From contig JAMOOB010000163.1 in assembly GCA_027066265.1 (NCBI GenBank), positions 1 to 11,971 on the forward strand: a stretch of 11,971 nucleotides of DNA. The letters are read 5' to 3'. The position numbers and the translations under genes were made by a program. Numbering within the stretch: the stretch's first letter is position 1; each line of letters opens with the position of its first letter. The notes below the pieces were generated by a model. It was not told where the DNA came from. It saw nothing but the letters and a program-made list of their open reading frames with translations, and did no database searches. Source of the DNA: Desulfurococcales archaeon (GTDB lineage: Archaea; Thermoproteota; Thermoprotei_A; Sulfolobales; Ignisphaeraceae). Positions 1 to 5,653 of this stretch are shown piece after piece.

Positions 1-250
1 CCCACGCTGTAAAACACACACTATCCACACCGTTACGATATACCGCCACGGAAAGAGGCGTACGCTTGCCCAAGGACAGAGAAGATATCTCAGAAAGCTT
101 CAGGGATACGGATCTAAGAGGAAGCCTGAACAGAAGAGGTTTGCAAAGGTTACGAAGAAGGTCGTACTCAAGCTAAAGTGTACGCAATGCGGATACATCC
201 AGCATAGGAAGGGTATTAGGATGAAGAGGCACGAACTCGTCGAGAGGTGA
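1..250 (+). CDS. rpl44e: 50S ribosomal protein L44e (eL42), C-terminal part, 5' end outside window
   Basis: The open frame begins at base 2 and ends at the TGA at 248-250, giving 82 residues of a protein usually about 92-95 long, so only the first ten or so residues are missing. It is a small basic zinc-ribbon protein of the archaeal/eukaryotic large subunit, near the tRNA E site. Visible marks are the first ribbon remnant PRCKTHT, the basic stretch GKRRTLAQGQRRY, the family block PEQKRFAKVTKKVVLKLKC, and the C-terminal ribbon CTQCGY followed by a basic tail. The partner cysteine of the first pair lies upstream of the window. It is the first visible gene of the eL42-eS27-aIF2alpha-nop10 operon, and its last codons carry the Shine-Dalgarno site of eS27. 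The family assignment is secure. Confidence 0.95.
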   Translation, partial: PRCKTHTIHTVTIYRHGKRRTLAQGQRRYLRKLQGYGSKRKPEQKRFAKVTKKVVLKLKCTQCGYIQHRKGIRMKRHELVER

Positions 251-255
251 CGATC

Positions 256-465
256 ATGGTGAAGAAGCGCAAGATCCTCATACCCGAGCCAAAGAGTAGG
301 TTCATACGCGTTCGATGTAAGAAGTGTGGCAACGAGCAAGTGATATTCGATCACGCAACGATACCCGTAAAGTGTTTGGTGTGCGGTGCTCAGCTAACGA
401 AGCCTACGGGTGGAAAAGCACAGATAATTGAGGAGAATGCAGAGGTTCTCAAGATACTAGGCTAA
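256..465 (+). CDS. rps27e: 30S ribosomal protein S27e (eS27)
   Basis: This is a 69-residue small-subunit protein with a C4 zinc ribbon: Cys21 and Cys24 (CKKCG), then Cys40 and Cys43 (CLVCG). The size and the pattern VRCxxCGxxQxIFdHA...VKCxVCG match archaeal eS27. I chose ATG 256 over the in-frame GTG at 247. GAGGTGA at 244-250 sits five bases ahead of the ATG and overlaps the stop of eL42, while the GTG lies inside that Shine-Dalgarno site. The C-terminus (GGKAQIIEENAEVLKILG) is family-typical. The gene is translationally coupled to eL42 and is followed 12 bases later by aIF2alpha, the usual order in archaea. Confidence 0.95.
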   Translation: MVKKRKILIPEPKSRFIRVRCKKCGNEQVIFDHATIPVKCLVCGAQLTKPTGGKAQIIEENAEVLKILG

Positions 466-477
466 GCGTGGTGCTTC

Positions 478-1302
478 ATGAGTTTAGTATTCAAGCGAAA
501 GGATCTTCCGGAGGTTGGGGAACTCGTTATTGCGCGTGTCAAGAGATTGATTGAGCATGGTGCATACGCTGATCTCGAGGAATTCGAGAACTTAGAGGCT
601 TTCATACCGTGGAGCGAGATAACGACCAAATACTTTCGTGATATTCGTGAAGTTCTTAGAGTTGGACAGATCGTCGTTGGGAAAGTTATAAGAATTGATA
701 AGAAGAAGAGACCGCCACAGATAGATATCTCCATCAAGAGAGTTGGTGAGAATGAGCGTAGAGTCAGAATGTTGAGGTGGAAAAGGGATCAGAAAGCACA
801 GAAGATCGTAGAGATCGTAGCCAAGAAGCTAGGAATGAGTCTGGATGAAGCCTACGAAAAGATATGGAAACCTCTATACGAAAAGTTTAGGGACGTTCTT
901 ACACTGTTGGAGAATGCCGTTATTCAAGGACCTCAGGTACTTATCGATGCTGGACTCAGCGAGGATATCGCTAAGGTACTGTACGAAGAAGCTAAGAGAC
1001 ACATCGAGATAAAGAAGGTTAAGATTCGTGGAACGATATACGCGAGATGCTACAAACCCGATGGAGTTGAAAGAATAAAGAAGCTGTTGATGGAGCTCGA
1101 ATCCATTCCTCTACCAGATCAACACACGTCGCTGAGAATAATCTCTATCGGATCTCCTAGGTATAGCGTTGAGATCGTTAGCACGGACTACAAGGTTTGC
1201 GAAAGAGTATTGCAGCAAATGCTTGAACGCGCTAACGAACTAGTGAAAGAGCTTGGAATAGACGAGTTTAAGTTCGAACGTGGTGAAGTAGGTAAGGCGT
1301 AG
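478..1302 (+). CDS. eif2a: Translation initiation factor aIF2, alpha subunit
   Basis: This is a 274-residue protein, the usual length for archaeal aIF2-alpha (about 260-275). With the beta and gamma subunits it forms the GTP-dependent complex that brings initiator Met-tRNA to the small subunit. An S1-type OB fold covers about residues 12-89 (GELVIARVKRLIEHGAYADL ... IDISIKRV). It is followed by a helical middle domain (about 90-175) and a C-terminal alpha/beta domain, starting near the IEIKKVKIRGTI segment, that contacts the gamma subunit. Ser46 in PWSEI lies in the region matching the phosphorylated loop of eukaryotic eIF2-alpha; whether it is modified here is unknown. ATG 478 is preceded by GGTG at a suitable distance. 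The stop is two bases before nop10, so the two are co-transcribed. Confidence 0.96.
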   Translation: MSLVFKRKDLPEVGELVIARVKRLIEHGAYADLEEFENLEAFIPWSEITTKYFRDIREVLRVGQIVVGKVIRIDKKKRPPQIDISIKRVGENERRVRMLRWKRDQKAQKIVEIVAKKLGMSLDEAYEKIWKPLYEKFRDVLTLLENAVIQGPQVLIDAGLSEDIAKVLYEEAKRHIEIKKVKIRGTIYARCYKPDGVERIKKLLMELESIPLPDQHTSLRIISIGSPRYSVEIVSTDYKVCERVLQQMLERANELVKELGIDEFKFERGEVGKA

Positions 1303-1304
1303 CA

Positions 1305-1502
1305 ATGCGGTGGAGAATCAGGAAGTGTCCAAGGTGTGGAAGGTATACGCTTCGCGATGTCTGTCCTAGCTGTGGTTCTCCAACAGTAGTTGCGCACCCA
1401 CATAGGTTCTCTCCAGAGGATAGAATGGTGCGCTATAGAGTAGCGATGAAGTACGGTATATACATACCTCCGAAGAGCTCCGAGGAAAGTGGTAAGACTT
1501 AG
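1305..1502 (+). CDS. nop10: Nop10, H/ACA ribonucleoprotein subunit
   Basis: This 65-residue protein is a core subunit of the archaeal H/ACA pseudouridylation complex with Cbf5, Gar1 and L7Ae. It binds Cbf5 and helps shape the active site over the guide-target duplex. The N-terminal zinc ribbon uses Cys8, Cys11, Cys20 and Cys23 (CPRCG, then CPSCG). The conserved linker and helix follow (AHPHRFSPEDRMVRYRVAMK). The ATG lies two bases after the aIF2alpha stop, a classic archaeal arrangement. Its TAG stop (1500-1502) overlaps the TAA of the convergent ATPase gene (1499-1501). A probable H/ACA guide RNA lies about 1.4 kb downstream on the same strand, in a separate unit. Confidence 0.96.
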   Translation: MRWRIRKCPRCGRYTLRDVCPSCGSPTVVAHPHRFSPEDRMVRYRVAMKYGIYIPPKSSEESGKT

Positions 1503-2119
1503 AGCCATCGAATACCTTGCTCATGTATTTCGAAGGATAGTTCTAGGTGCGTAGGTTTTTCAACGATAAGTATGCGCATATCTTCCTTGTACTCGATTCT
1601 AACTATCTTGTCTGCCCATGGATAGAGATACTGCAGTCCCGAAGGTTCTACTCCCTCATCTGATTCTCTTACTTGCGCTGTCACGATTACGAAGCATCCT
1701 AGTTCTACGAATTCTCGAAGTAGTGCCAATAATGCAACGAATTTTCTCAGACCTTCCAATTCCAGAGCTTCGGATCGATAGAAGTTGTTGATGCTATCGA
1801 TTGCCAGGAGCAGAAGCTTTGATAACTCGATATGTGTAGCGAGGTCTAGAACTAGCTCTATTAGATGATCTGTATCGAGAGCTTCACCAAATAGAACGCG
1901 ATGATTCGTAATCCCCATCTGTACAACTCTATCAGCGTAGTGAGAACCTTCGGTACTTATGTACGCGATAATGTAGTTCGTATGCATGCTGTGCTTGATT
2001 GTGTTAAGAACGAAGTTCGTTTTCCCAGATGCGGCTATGCCGTAGACGAGTATCGTAGAGGGGGAATCGAAGAGAATCGTATCTAGCAAAGGATTTCCTG
2101 TTGATGGTCGTCTATCCAT
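1499..2119 (-). CDS. RecA-superfamily ATPase, RadB/RadC-like
   Basis: This 206-residue protein is the bare ATPase core of a RecA/RadA-fold enzyme, with no N-terminal helix-hairpin-helix domain of the kind found in RadA. Visible motifs are Walker A GIAASGKT (27-34), the second-strand glutamate in ISTEG (about 55-59), Walker B LLLLAIDS ending at Asp109, and a sensor-like TAQVR (148-152). The opening MDRRPSTGNPLLDTIL resembles the start of the RadB/KaiC core. Family knowledge suggests an accessory role in homologous recombination or repair, but crenarchaeal paralogues of this type vary and I cannot name the exact subfamily. It starts two bases after the stop of the phosphoribosyltransferase gene, so the two probably share a transcript; its own ribosome-binding site is weak. 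Its 3' end overlaps nop10 by 4 bases, tail to tail. Confidence 0.82.
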   Translation of the reverse strand: MDRRPSTGNPLLDTILFDSPSTILVYGIAASGKTNFVLNTIKHSMHTNYIIAYISTEGSHYADRVVQMGITNHRVLFGEALDTDHLIELVLDLATHIELSKLLLLAIDSINNFYRSEALELEGLRKFVALLALLREFVELGCFVIVTAQVRESDEGVEPSGLQYLYPWADKIVRIEYKEDMRILIVEKPTHLELSFEIHEQGIRWL

Positions 2120-2121
2120 GT

Positions 2122-2808
2122 CTAGATCCTTACCATGAACTTACCGTTCTTTTCCTCTAGAATGTTGCGCTCCTTGAGAATCTCTATCGCTTCTTTAAAG
2201 TACTTCTCGCCTATCTGCGAAACCTCTACACCATACCATTCGTAGAACTTGGCAACAAGTTCATCGTAGCTCCACTCCTTCTTTCCACTTTCGCGAGCCT
2301 CCGTCTCAACCATTCTCTTCAGGAACTGTGTTACGTCTTCGAGTCTCGTCCATGGGTACTGGAACCATACCCACTCTCGTACTTCTACGAAGTAGAAATC
2401 GGGCTTAATTTTTGCAACTGGTGATATCCACTGCAAGGCTGCTGTCTTTAACTCGGCTGGTCTCCATCTGCTCTCGATGAAGTTCTTAGCGAGAATCATC
2501 GAGTCTCCGGTATCCACGATGTCGTCGACGAGGAGAACCTTCATTCCGCTGAGATCGACTACGTACTCGAACTTTATGAGAGCTTTCTCGCTAACCTTAG
2601 CAGCCTCGGTCCAGTGCTGGGACTGTATCGATAGGAAGTTCTCTACGCCTAGGAAATCGCATAGAAGTCTAGCCGGAACTAGACCTCCGCGCGCGATGCC
2701 TACGATGATATCGGGTCTGTAACCACTCTCCTTAATCTTCTTCGCAAGACCCCAGCTCCACTCAACGATCTCTTCCCAAGTAACGATCTTGACGGGTACG
2801 CGGGGCAT
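2122..2808 (-). CDS. Purine-type phosphoribosyltransferase (Gpt/XGPRT-like)
   Basis: This 228-residue type I phosphoribosyltransferase joins a base to PRPP, probably in purine salvage. The PRPP loop VLLVDDIVDTGDS lies at 91-103, with the adjacent acidic pair and small residues of the family. GIARGGLVPARLL (37-49) is the strand and loop that typically precede the flexible hood. The segment after about residue 170 (SYDELVAKFYEW ... RNILEEKNGKFMV) looks like a small helical appendix. Substrate preference (hypoxanthine, guanine or xanthine) cannot be read from the sequence. I chose ATG 2808: GAGGTG at 2816-2821 (complement) is seven bases ahead of it. The reading frame stays open upstream to 3003, but that part is antisense to a structured RNA and is not family-like. 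ATG 2823 is a possible second start. It leads a two-gene unit with the RecA-fold ATPase. Confidence 0.88.
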   Translation of the reverse strand: MPRVPVKIVTWEEIVEWSWGLAKKIKESGYRPDIIVGIARGGLVPARLLCDFLGVENFLSIQSQHWTEAAKVSEKALIKFEYVVDLSGMKVLLVDDIVDTGDSMILAKNFIESRWRPAELKTAALQWISPVAKIKPDFYFVEVREWVWFQYPWTRLEDVTQFLKRMVETEARESGKKEWSYDELVAKFYEWYGVEVSQIGEKYFKEAIEILKERNILEEKNGKFMVRI

Positions 2809-2844
2809 GTAGAGGCACCTCATATCGATACATCGATGATTTGG

Positions 2845-2852
2845 GTAAATAC
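2845..2852 (-). promoter_or_regulatory. Putative TATA box of the phosphoribosyltransferase gene
   Basis: On the minus strand the octamer GTATTTAC is centred about 40 bases ahead of ATG 2808. A start of transcription 25-26 bases downstream would fall near 2823, leaving a leader of about 15 bases that contains the GAGGTG site. Judged by eye only. Confidence 0.45.
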
Positions 2853-2870
2853 GTGTTGCGTAAGCAACGC
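2853..2870. repeat. Inverted repeat with 7-bp arms beside a divergent promoter pair
   Basis: GTGTTGC (2853-2859) and GCAACGC (2864-2870) pair over seven positions, with one G-T wobble, around the four bases GTAA. On the + strand this makes a GNRA-type tetraloop hairpin. A second palindrome, TGCGT...ACGCA, is interleaved with it. It lies directly upstream of the minus-strand TATA box and upstream of the + strand RNA promoter. It could be an operator for a dimeric repressor or an RNA hairpin; nothing in the sequence decides which. Confidence 0.45.
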
Positions 2871-2874
2871 ATTT

Positions 2875-2889
2875 CGAAGAAGGGTTTAG
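2875..2889 (+). promoter_or_regulatory. Putative promoter of the H/ACA-like RNA (BRE plus TATA-like box)
   Basis: A purine run CGAAGAAGG (2875-2883), suited to a TFB recognition element, is followed by GTTTAGC (2883-2889). A transcription start about 25 bases on would fall near 2911-2914, exactly where the 5' strand of the RNA's basal stem begins. The TATA box is imperfect. Confidence 0.4.
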
Positions 2890-2913
2890 CCCCCACCCAC
2901 GATCAAATACTAC

Positions 2914-2987
2914 GGCCCCCTGCGCCGGCCCGCATAAGTGGATGAGCCGTTGGCGACCATGCGTGCGGGTTCTCTGCGGGGGCCACA
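2914..2987 (+). ncRNA. Probable H/ACA box pseudouridylation guide RNA, single hairpin
   Basis: No protein family covers this G+C-rich island, and its fold fits an archaeal H/ACA guide. The basal stem is GGCCCCC (2914-2920) with GGGGGCC (2978-2984), seven Watson-Crick pairs, followed at once by ACA (2985-2987). Above it is an internal loop with 8 bases on each side (2921-2928 and 2970-2977), the expected pseudouridylation pocket. The upper stem is CCCGCA (2929-2934) with TGCGGG (2964-2969), continued through a small internal loop by GTGG (2938-2941) with CCAT (2957-2960). The apex carries ATGA (2942-2945) and GA (2955-2956) flanking GCC-GTT-GGC, a tandem G-A arrangement like an L7Ae-binding kink-turn. 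The upper stem ends 15 bases before ACA, matching the 14-16 base rule. Caveats: the pocket-to-kink-turn distance is about 13 positions, longer than the usual 9-11, and the bulge is two or three bases depending on pairing. The complementary strand has neither ACA nor the G-A pairs. The translin-family gene starts 25 bases downstream. Confidence 0.74.
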
Positions 2988-3011
2988 TCAATACCCTTAA
3001 CACTGCTCTCC

Positions 3012-3689
3012 ATGTATAGCGTGGTGACGTGCGTGGGCTTGGATGAGATAATTAAAGCGATCGAGGAATCCGTTAATGAGGTTGACAGAATTCTCGAAGA
3101 GAAGGATAGAGTGCGAGAGGAAGTTATCCGAATCGTTAGGGATATAGTGAGGTTCTCGGGCGATGCTATAACGAGTATCCACCTAGGCAAGCTCGATGAA
3201 GCTGAAGAGATTATTAAAAGAGTTGAGGATCTTATCTCTAAGGTCTACGAATTGGTAGAGAATCATCCAGAGCTCAAGTATAGCGGATTGGTAAACGATG
3301 CTGTAGCGGAGTACGTTGAGGCAAAGCTATTGCTAGAGTTCGTAAGGAACGGTAAAGTACCGAGGTACAATGAGATAAACGTGCATTACGTACCGTACCT
3401 GAAGGGGTTGTGCGACTTCGTAGGCGAGCTCAAGAGGTTAGCAATAGATTCTCTTAGGAGATCCGATATCGATTACGCTTACAAGGTCTTCAACATTATG
3501 GAGTGTGTATACAACGCACTTCGAAGACTTGACTATCCCGACGCACTTACGCCGGGTCTAAGACATCGAGTCGATATCATGAGAAGGATCATAGAGGATC
3601 TCAGAGCGTTCCTCGTAGATATGGAGAGTCGTTTGAAGCTTGTGAAAGCGTTGAAGAGCAGAGAAAGTGGAGATCAGTCAAGAGCATGA
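3012..3689 (+). CDS. Translin-family RNA-binding protein
   Basis: This 225-residue, almost all-helical protein belongs to the archaeal translin/TRAX family, sometimes mislabelled as a haloacid dehalogenase. Eukaryotic translin with TRAX forms the C3PO ribonuclease, which removes tRNA leader fragments; archaeal members are RNA-binding and some are nucleases. Visible signatures are AEYVEAKLL (about 99-107), YLKGLCDFVGELKR (129-142) and YPDALTPGLRHRVDIMR (175-191). Glu103 and Glu139 lie where TRAX-type acidic residues would be expected, but I cannot confirm catalysis. The charged N-terminal helix (about 10-48) is typical. The start is uncertain: ATG 3012 has no Shine-Dalgarno site, whereas TTG 3039 has GGTGACG nine bases ahead. 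The last 89 bases overlap the convergent SPOUT gene. The structured RNA at 2914-2987 is immediately upstream and could share its transcript. Confidence 0.88.
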   Translation: MYSVVTCVGLDEIIKAIEESVNEVDRILEEKDRVREEVIRIVRDIVRFSGDAITSIHLGKLDEAEEIIKRVEDLISKVYELVENHPELKYSGLVNDAVAEYVEAKLLLEFVRNGKVPRYNEINVHYVPYLKGLCDFVGELKRLAIDSLRRSDIDYAYKVFNIMECVYNALRRLDYPDALTPGLRHRVDIMRRIIEDLRAFLVDMESRLKLVKALKSRESGDQSRA

Positions 3690-4083
3690 CCAGCGATGAA
3701 ACGACGTTGTAGCTAGCGCTAGGAATACCCATGGGTATACGATATAGATACCTATTCGGAATCCTTTCGAGTACGTATCCAGGTATTCCATAGTCTTCTG
3801 CTCCCAGAACTATTGCGATGCAATTTGCGTTGCATAGATCTATCGGAAGGATTTCGAGACCGTTGGTTTCGAGAACGATGTTAGTGCATTTCGCTAGCAA
3901 TCGTTGAAGTTCTTCGAGCGTTACATCGATACACGCTTCGTCGTTGATGGTAGAGCAGCTGACTTCCAATGTTCGTGGTACGATGAGAAGCTTAGAGCTT
4001 GTACGCTTAGCTATGCGTAGCAGATCTAGTACGTTCGAAAGCTCTTTCGGGTGATAGATCGCTATGTACGTAACCTTACTCAT
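3601..4083 (-). CDS. SpoU-type (SPOUT) RNA methyltransferase-like protein
   Basis: This 160-residue protein has the C-terminal motifs of TrmH/SpoU methylases: IAIVLGAEDYGIPG (89-102), which forms the knot loop, and IPMGIPSASYNVVSSL (116-131), which binds S-adenosylmethionine. The arginine-bearing motif 1 of classical TrmH enzymes is not evident, and the protein is a single compact domain. It therefore fits the small archaeal SpoU-like family (COG4080 as I recall it) rather than a named tRNA ribose methylase. The RNA target is unknown. ATG 4083 is chosen because GGGTG lies about eight bases upstream and the protein opens with a beta-strand-like SKVTYIAIYHP. The frame upstream to 4329 is not methylase-like. 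Residues after about 131 are encoded opposite the translin 3' end and may be a poorly conserved tail. The 5' end overlaps the head of the divergent gene at 4064. Confidence 0.8.
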   Translation of the reverse strand: MSKVTYIAIYHPKELSNVLDLLRIAKRTSSKLLIVPRTLEVSCSTINDEACIDVTLEELQRLLAKCTNIVLETNGLEILPIDLCNANCIAIVLGAEDYGIPGYVLERIPNRYLYRIPMGIPSASYNVVSSLVMLLTDLHFLCSSTLSQASNDSPYLRGTL

Positions 4084-5005
4084 GGTTTCCCCACCCAACG
4101 AGTTCGAGATAGCTGTCGTGCTACGCACACTATACACGATGCTTTCCAATGCTTTCGAGCTGCACGTATACGGCGAAAAACCTCTCGTTATAGAACGAGT
4201 GTTGAGGTACAGTAGAGTTCCCGCAAGAGTTCTTCGTGAACGTATGCATCTACATACACTGCACGAGGTCGAGCAGATTCTTAAAGAACGTGAGGTCGTT
4301 CTCGTGGATCCTAATGAGGGGCAGAGCATCGAGGTACTCGATTGTGTAGAGAATCCAGTGTTTGCCGTATGCTACGACGAGCGTATTCTCGAGAGGTTTA
4401 GGGATAGGTTTAGGAAAGTAGTTCGTGTTCGTGTACTGGGTCTCGATATTCTTAGCTATGAATGTATAGCGGTGATCTATGGCTATGCAAAGTACGTGTG
4501 TAGATACTTTGAACGAGGTGTAGCGTGTCGGGATATCGATGCTGAGCTTCTTCGTGATGCTGTGTACATAGGTAGGAAGGTGTTGGAAAGCATTTCGTGG
4601 TTCGACAACAACGCCGTTCTTGAACCGAGTGCGGTAGTTGCCGTTGTAAACAAAGCTCTTCGAAAACGTAGTCTTAGAATGGATTTGATAGAGAGCATGC
4701 TTCGAATAGACCATATTCGCGGATCGATAGAGCAAGTGTTTAGAGTTGAGGTATCTAGGATCCCTAGCCTCGAAGAGGTTTGTAAGCTTGAGATAGTGTT
4801 CGACGGTAGCAAGCTGTTGATTCCAATACCTTTCGATGCTAGGTGTAGAGACGTCCGTACGCTATGTATAGATCTAAGGGTTGGAGAAGGGAGGTTCTGC
4901 TTAGCTTCGAGATGCTTTGAAATCTCTCCACGCGTATACCATGACTTGGAAAGGTTCTTCGCTAGAGGTGTAGATAGCGATAGTATAGCCAAGTTCTTCG
5001 AGTAG
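4064..5005 (+). CDS. Unrecognised 313-residue protein, probably crenarchaea-specific
   Basis: I do not recognise this family. The N-terminal half alternates beta-strand-like and helical segments (MYVTLLMVSPP; EREVVLVDPNEG near 90; NPVFAVCYDERILERF). The middle is helical, roughly 130-240. The C-terminal part is beta-rich (KLEIVFDGSKLLIPIPF; RTLCIDLRVGEGRFCLASRC). It has no transmembrane segment, signal peptide or complete zinc motif, although cysteines are fairly frequent. VVLVDPNEG recalls a Rossmann-like or SPOUT strand but no full motif follows. The start at ATG 4064 has GGGTGAT at 4049-4055, eight bases upstream; the alternative ATG 4082 has no such site. The gene overlaps the SPOUT gene head to head by 20 bases and FkbM tail to tail by 105 bases. 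Even composition and long uninterrupted coding argue that it is real. Confidence 0.72.
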   Translation: MYVTLLMVSPPNEFEIAVVLRTLYTMLSNAFELHVYGEKPLVIERVLRYSRVPARVLRERMHLHTLHEVEQILKEREVVLVDPNEGQSIEVLDCVENPVFAVCYDERILERFRDRFRKVVRVRVLGLDILSYECIAVIYGYAKYVCRYFERGVACRDIDAELLRDAVYIGRKVLESISWFDNNAVLEPSAVVAVVNKALRKRSLRMDLIESMLRIDHIRGSIEQVFRVEVSRIPSLEEVCKLEIVFDGSKLLIPIPFDARCRDVRTLCIDLRVGEGRFCLASRCFEISPRVYHDLERFFARGVDSDSIAKFFE

Positions 5006-5650
5006 ATTCACGACTTCGTTAAGGTCGACAACGTTTGTATGGACCTCGATTACTAGCTTCTCAACGCTTTGCAGAGCATCGATGCTTGCTTTAAGTAGAT
5101 CGAGTTCTAAGCCTTCTACATCGAGCTTCACAAGCGTTGGTCTATAGATCTTCAGCATCGTGTTAATCGAAATGCAACGCACCTCTTCAACTCGTTCAAC
5201 GCCACATACATCGTCGACGTACGATTTGAGAAGCGATGAATTGAGAAGGTATCTACCTATATAGAAACGACACCAGCCAGTTCTTGGAGCTACTGCTGCG
5301 TTTACGATGCTGAGATTCCTTACATTGTTTAGCTCAGCATTGCGTTTGATGTAGGGTGCAAGTATTCGTAGGGGTTCTACGGCTACGATATGCCTAGATC
5401 TCCTACCTGCAATAGCTGTGTAGAGCCCTATACATGCACCCACATCCAAAACAATATCGTTGTTGTTCGGAGCAACGCGTTTTACAAGCATGTATTCGCG
5501 ATTCAGAACCACGTGCTCTACGTTATCGAGAATTCGAGGAAGCAAGAAATGGGGTAGAATGAATCTGAACTCGTTGATACGTAGAAACATATCTATGTGT
5601 AAAAGTGCGTGTAGGTTTGCAACTATGCGGAGATAAGTTCTTGAAATCAA
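4901..5650 (-). CDS. FkbM-family SAM-dependent methyltransferase
   Basis: This 249-residue class I methyltransferase has motif I DVGACIGLYT (69-78), the ribose-binding acidic residue in AVEP (Glu92), NAELNN (about 104-109) after it, and the FkbM hallmark VKLDVEGLELDLLKA (174-188). FkbM members O-methylate sugars, polyketides or glycans; the substrate here is unknown. The maximal start is a TTG at 5650, three bases after the rtcB stop, with only a weak AGGG upstream. ATG 5590 is the other candidate and would give 229 residues with the domain intact. It probably shares the rtcB transcript. The final 105 bases are antisense to the 313-residue gene, covering the SSEEPFQVMVYAW segment, which still looks like the last strands of the fold. 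Confidence 0.85.
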   Translation of the reverse strand: MISRTYLRIVANLHALLHIDMFLRINEFRFILPHFLLPRILDNVEHVVLNREYMLVKRVAPNNNDIVLDVGACIGLYTAIAGRRSRHIVAVEPLRILAPYIKRNAELNNVRNLSIVNAAVAPRTGWCRFYIGRYLLNSSLLKSYVDDVCGVERVEEVRCISINTMLKIYRPTLVKLDVEGLELDLLKASIDALQSVEKLVIEVHTNVVDLNEVVNLLEELGYTIAIYTSSEEPFQVMVYAWRDFKASRS

Positions 5651-5653
5651 TCG

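Noticed and set aside
2914..2985. A tRNA gene, because a 7-bp terminal stem plus one discriminator-like base spans 72 bases.
   Set aside because: There is no T-loop consensus (GTTCTCT in place of GTTCRANNC), no 5-bp T stem next to the terminal stem, and no anticodon arm. The interior instead forms one long hairpin with a G-A motif and ends in ACA.
2880..2998. AAGGGT (2880-2885) and ACCCTT (2993-2998) as an outer stem enclosing the H/ACA-like RNA.
   Set aside because: Six pairs across 107 bases can arise by chance, and the left arm overlaps the predicted promoter, so it would not be transcribed.
2809..3003. N-terminal extension of the phosphoribosyltransferase (65 more residues in an open frame).
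   Set aside because: The extension is not like the family, runs antisense to the structured RNA, and ATG 2808 has a strong Shine-Dalgarno site. An open frame is expected by chance in a G+C-rich stretch.
4084..4329. N-terminal extension of the SPOUT protein on the minus strand.
   Set aside because: It is rich in Ser, Arg, Thr and Cys and opposite the 313-residue gene, so it looks like a shadow. ATG 4083 begins the recognisable fold with a suitable ribosome site.
4250..4992. Two long minus-strand frames opposite the 313-residue gene (4250-4735 and 4483-4992).
   Set aside because: Both are Ser/Thr/Ile-rich antisense products without motifs or ribosome sites. The + frame has better composition and a clear start.
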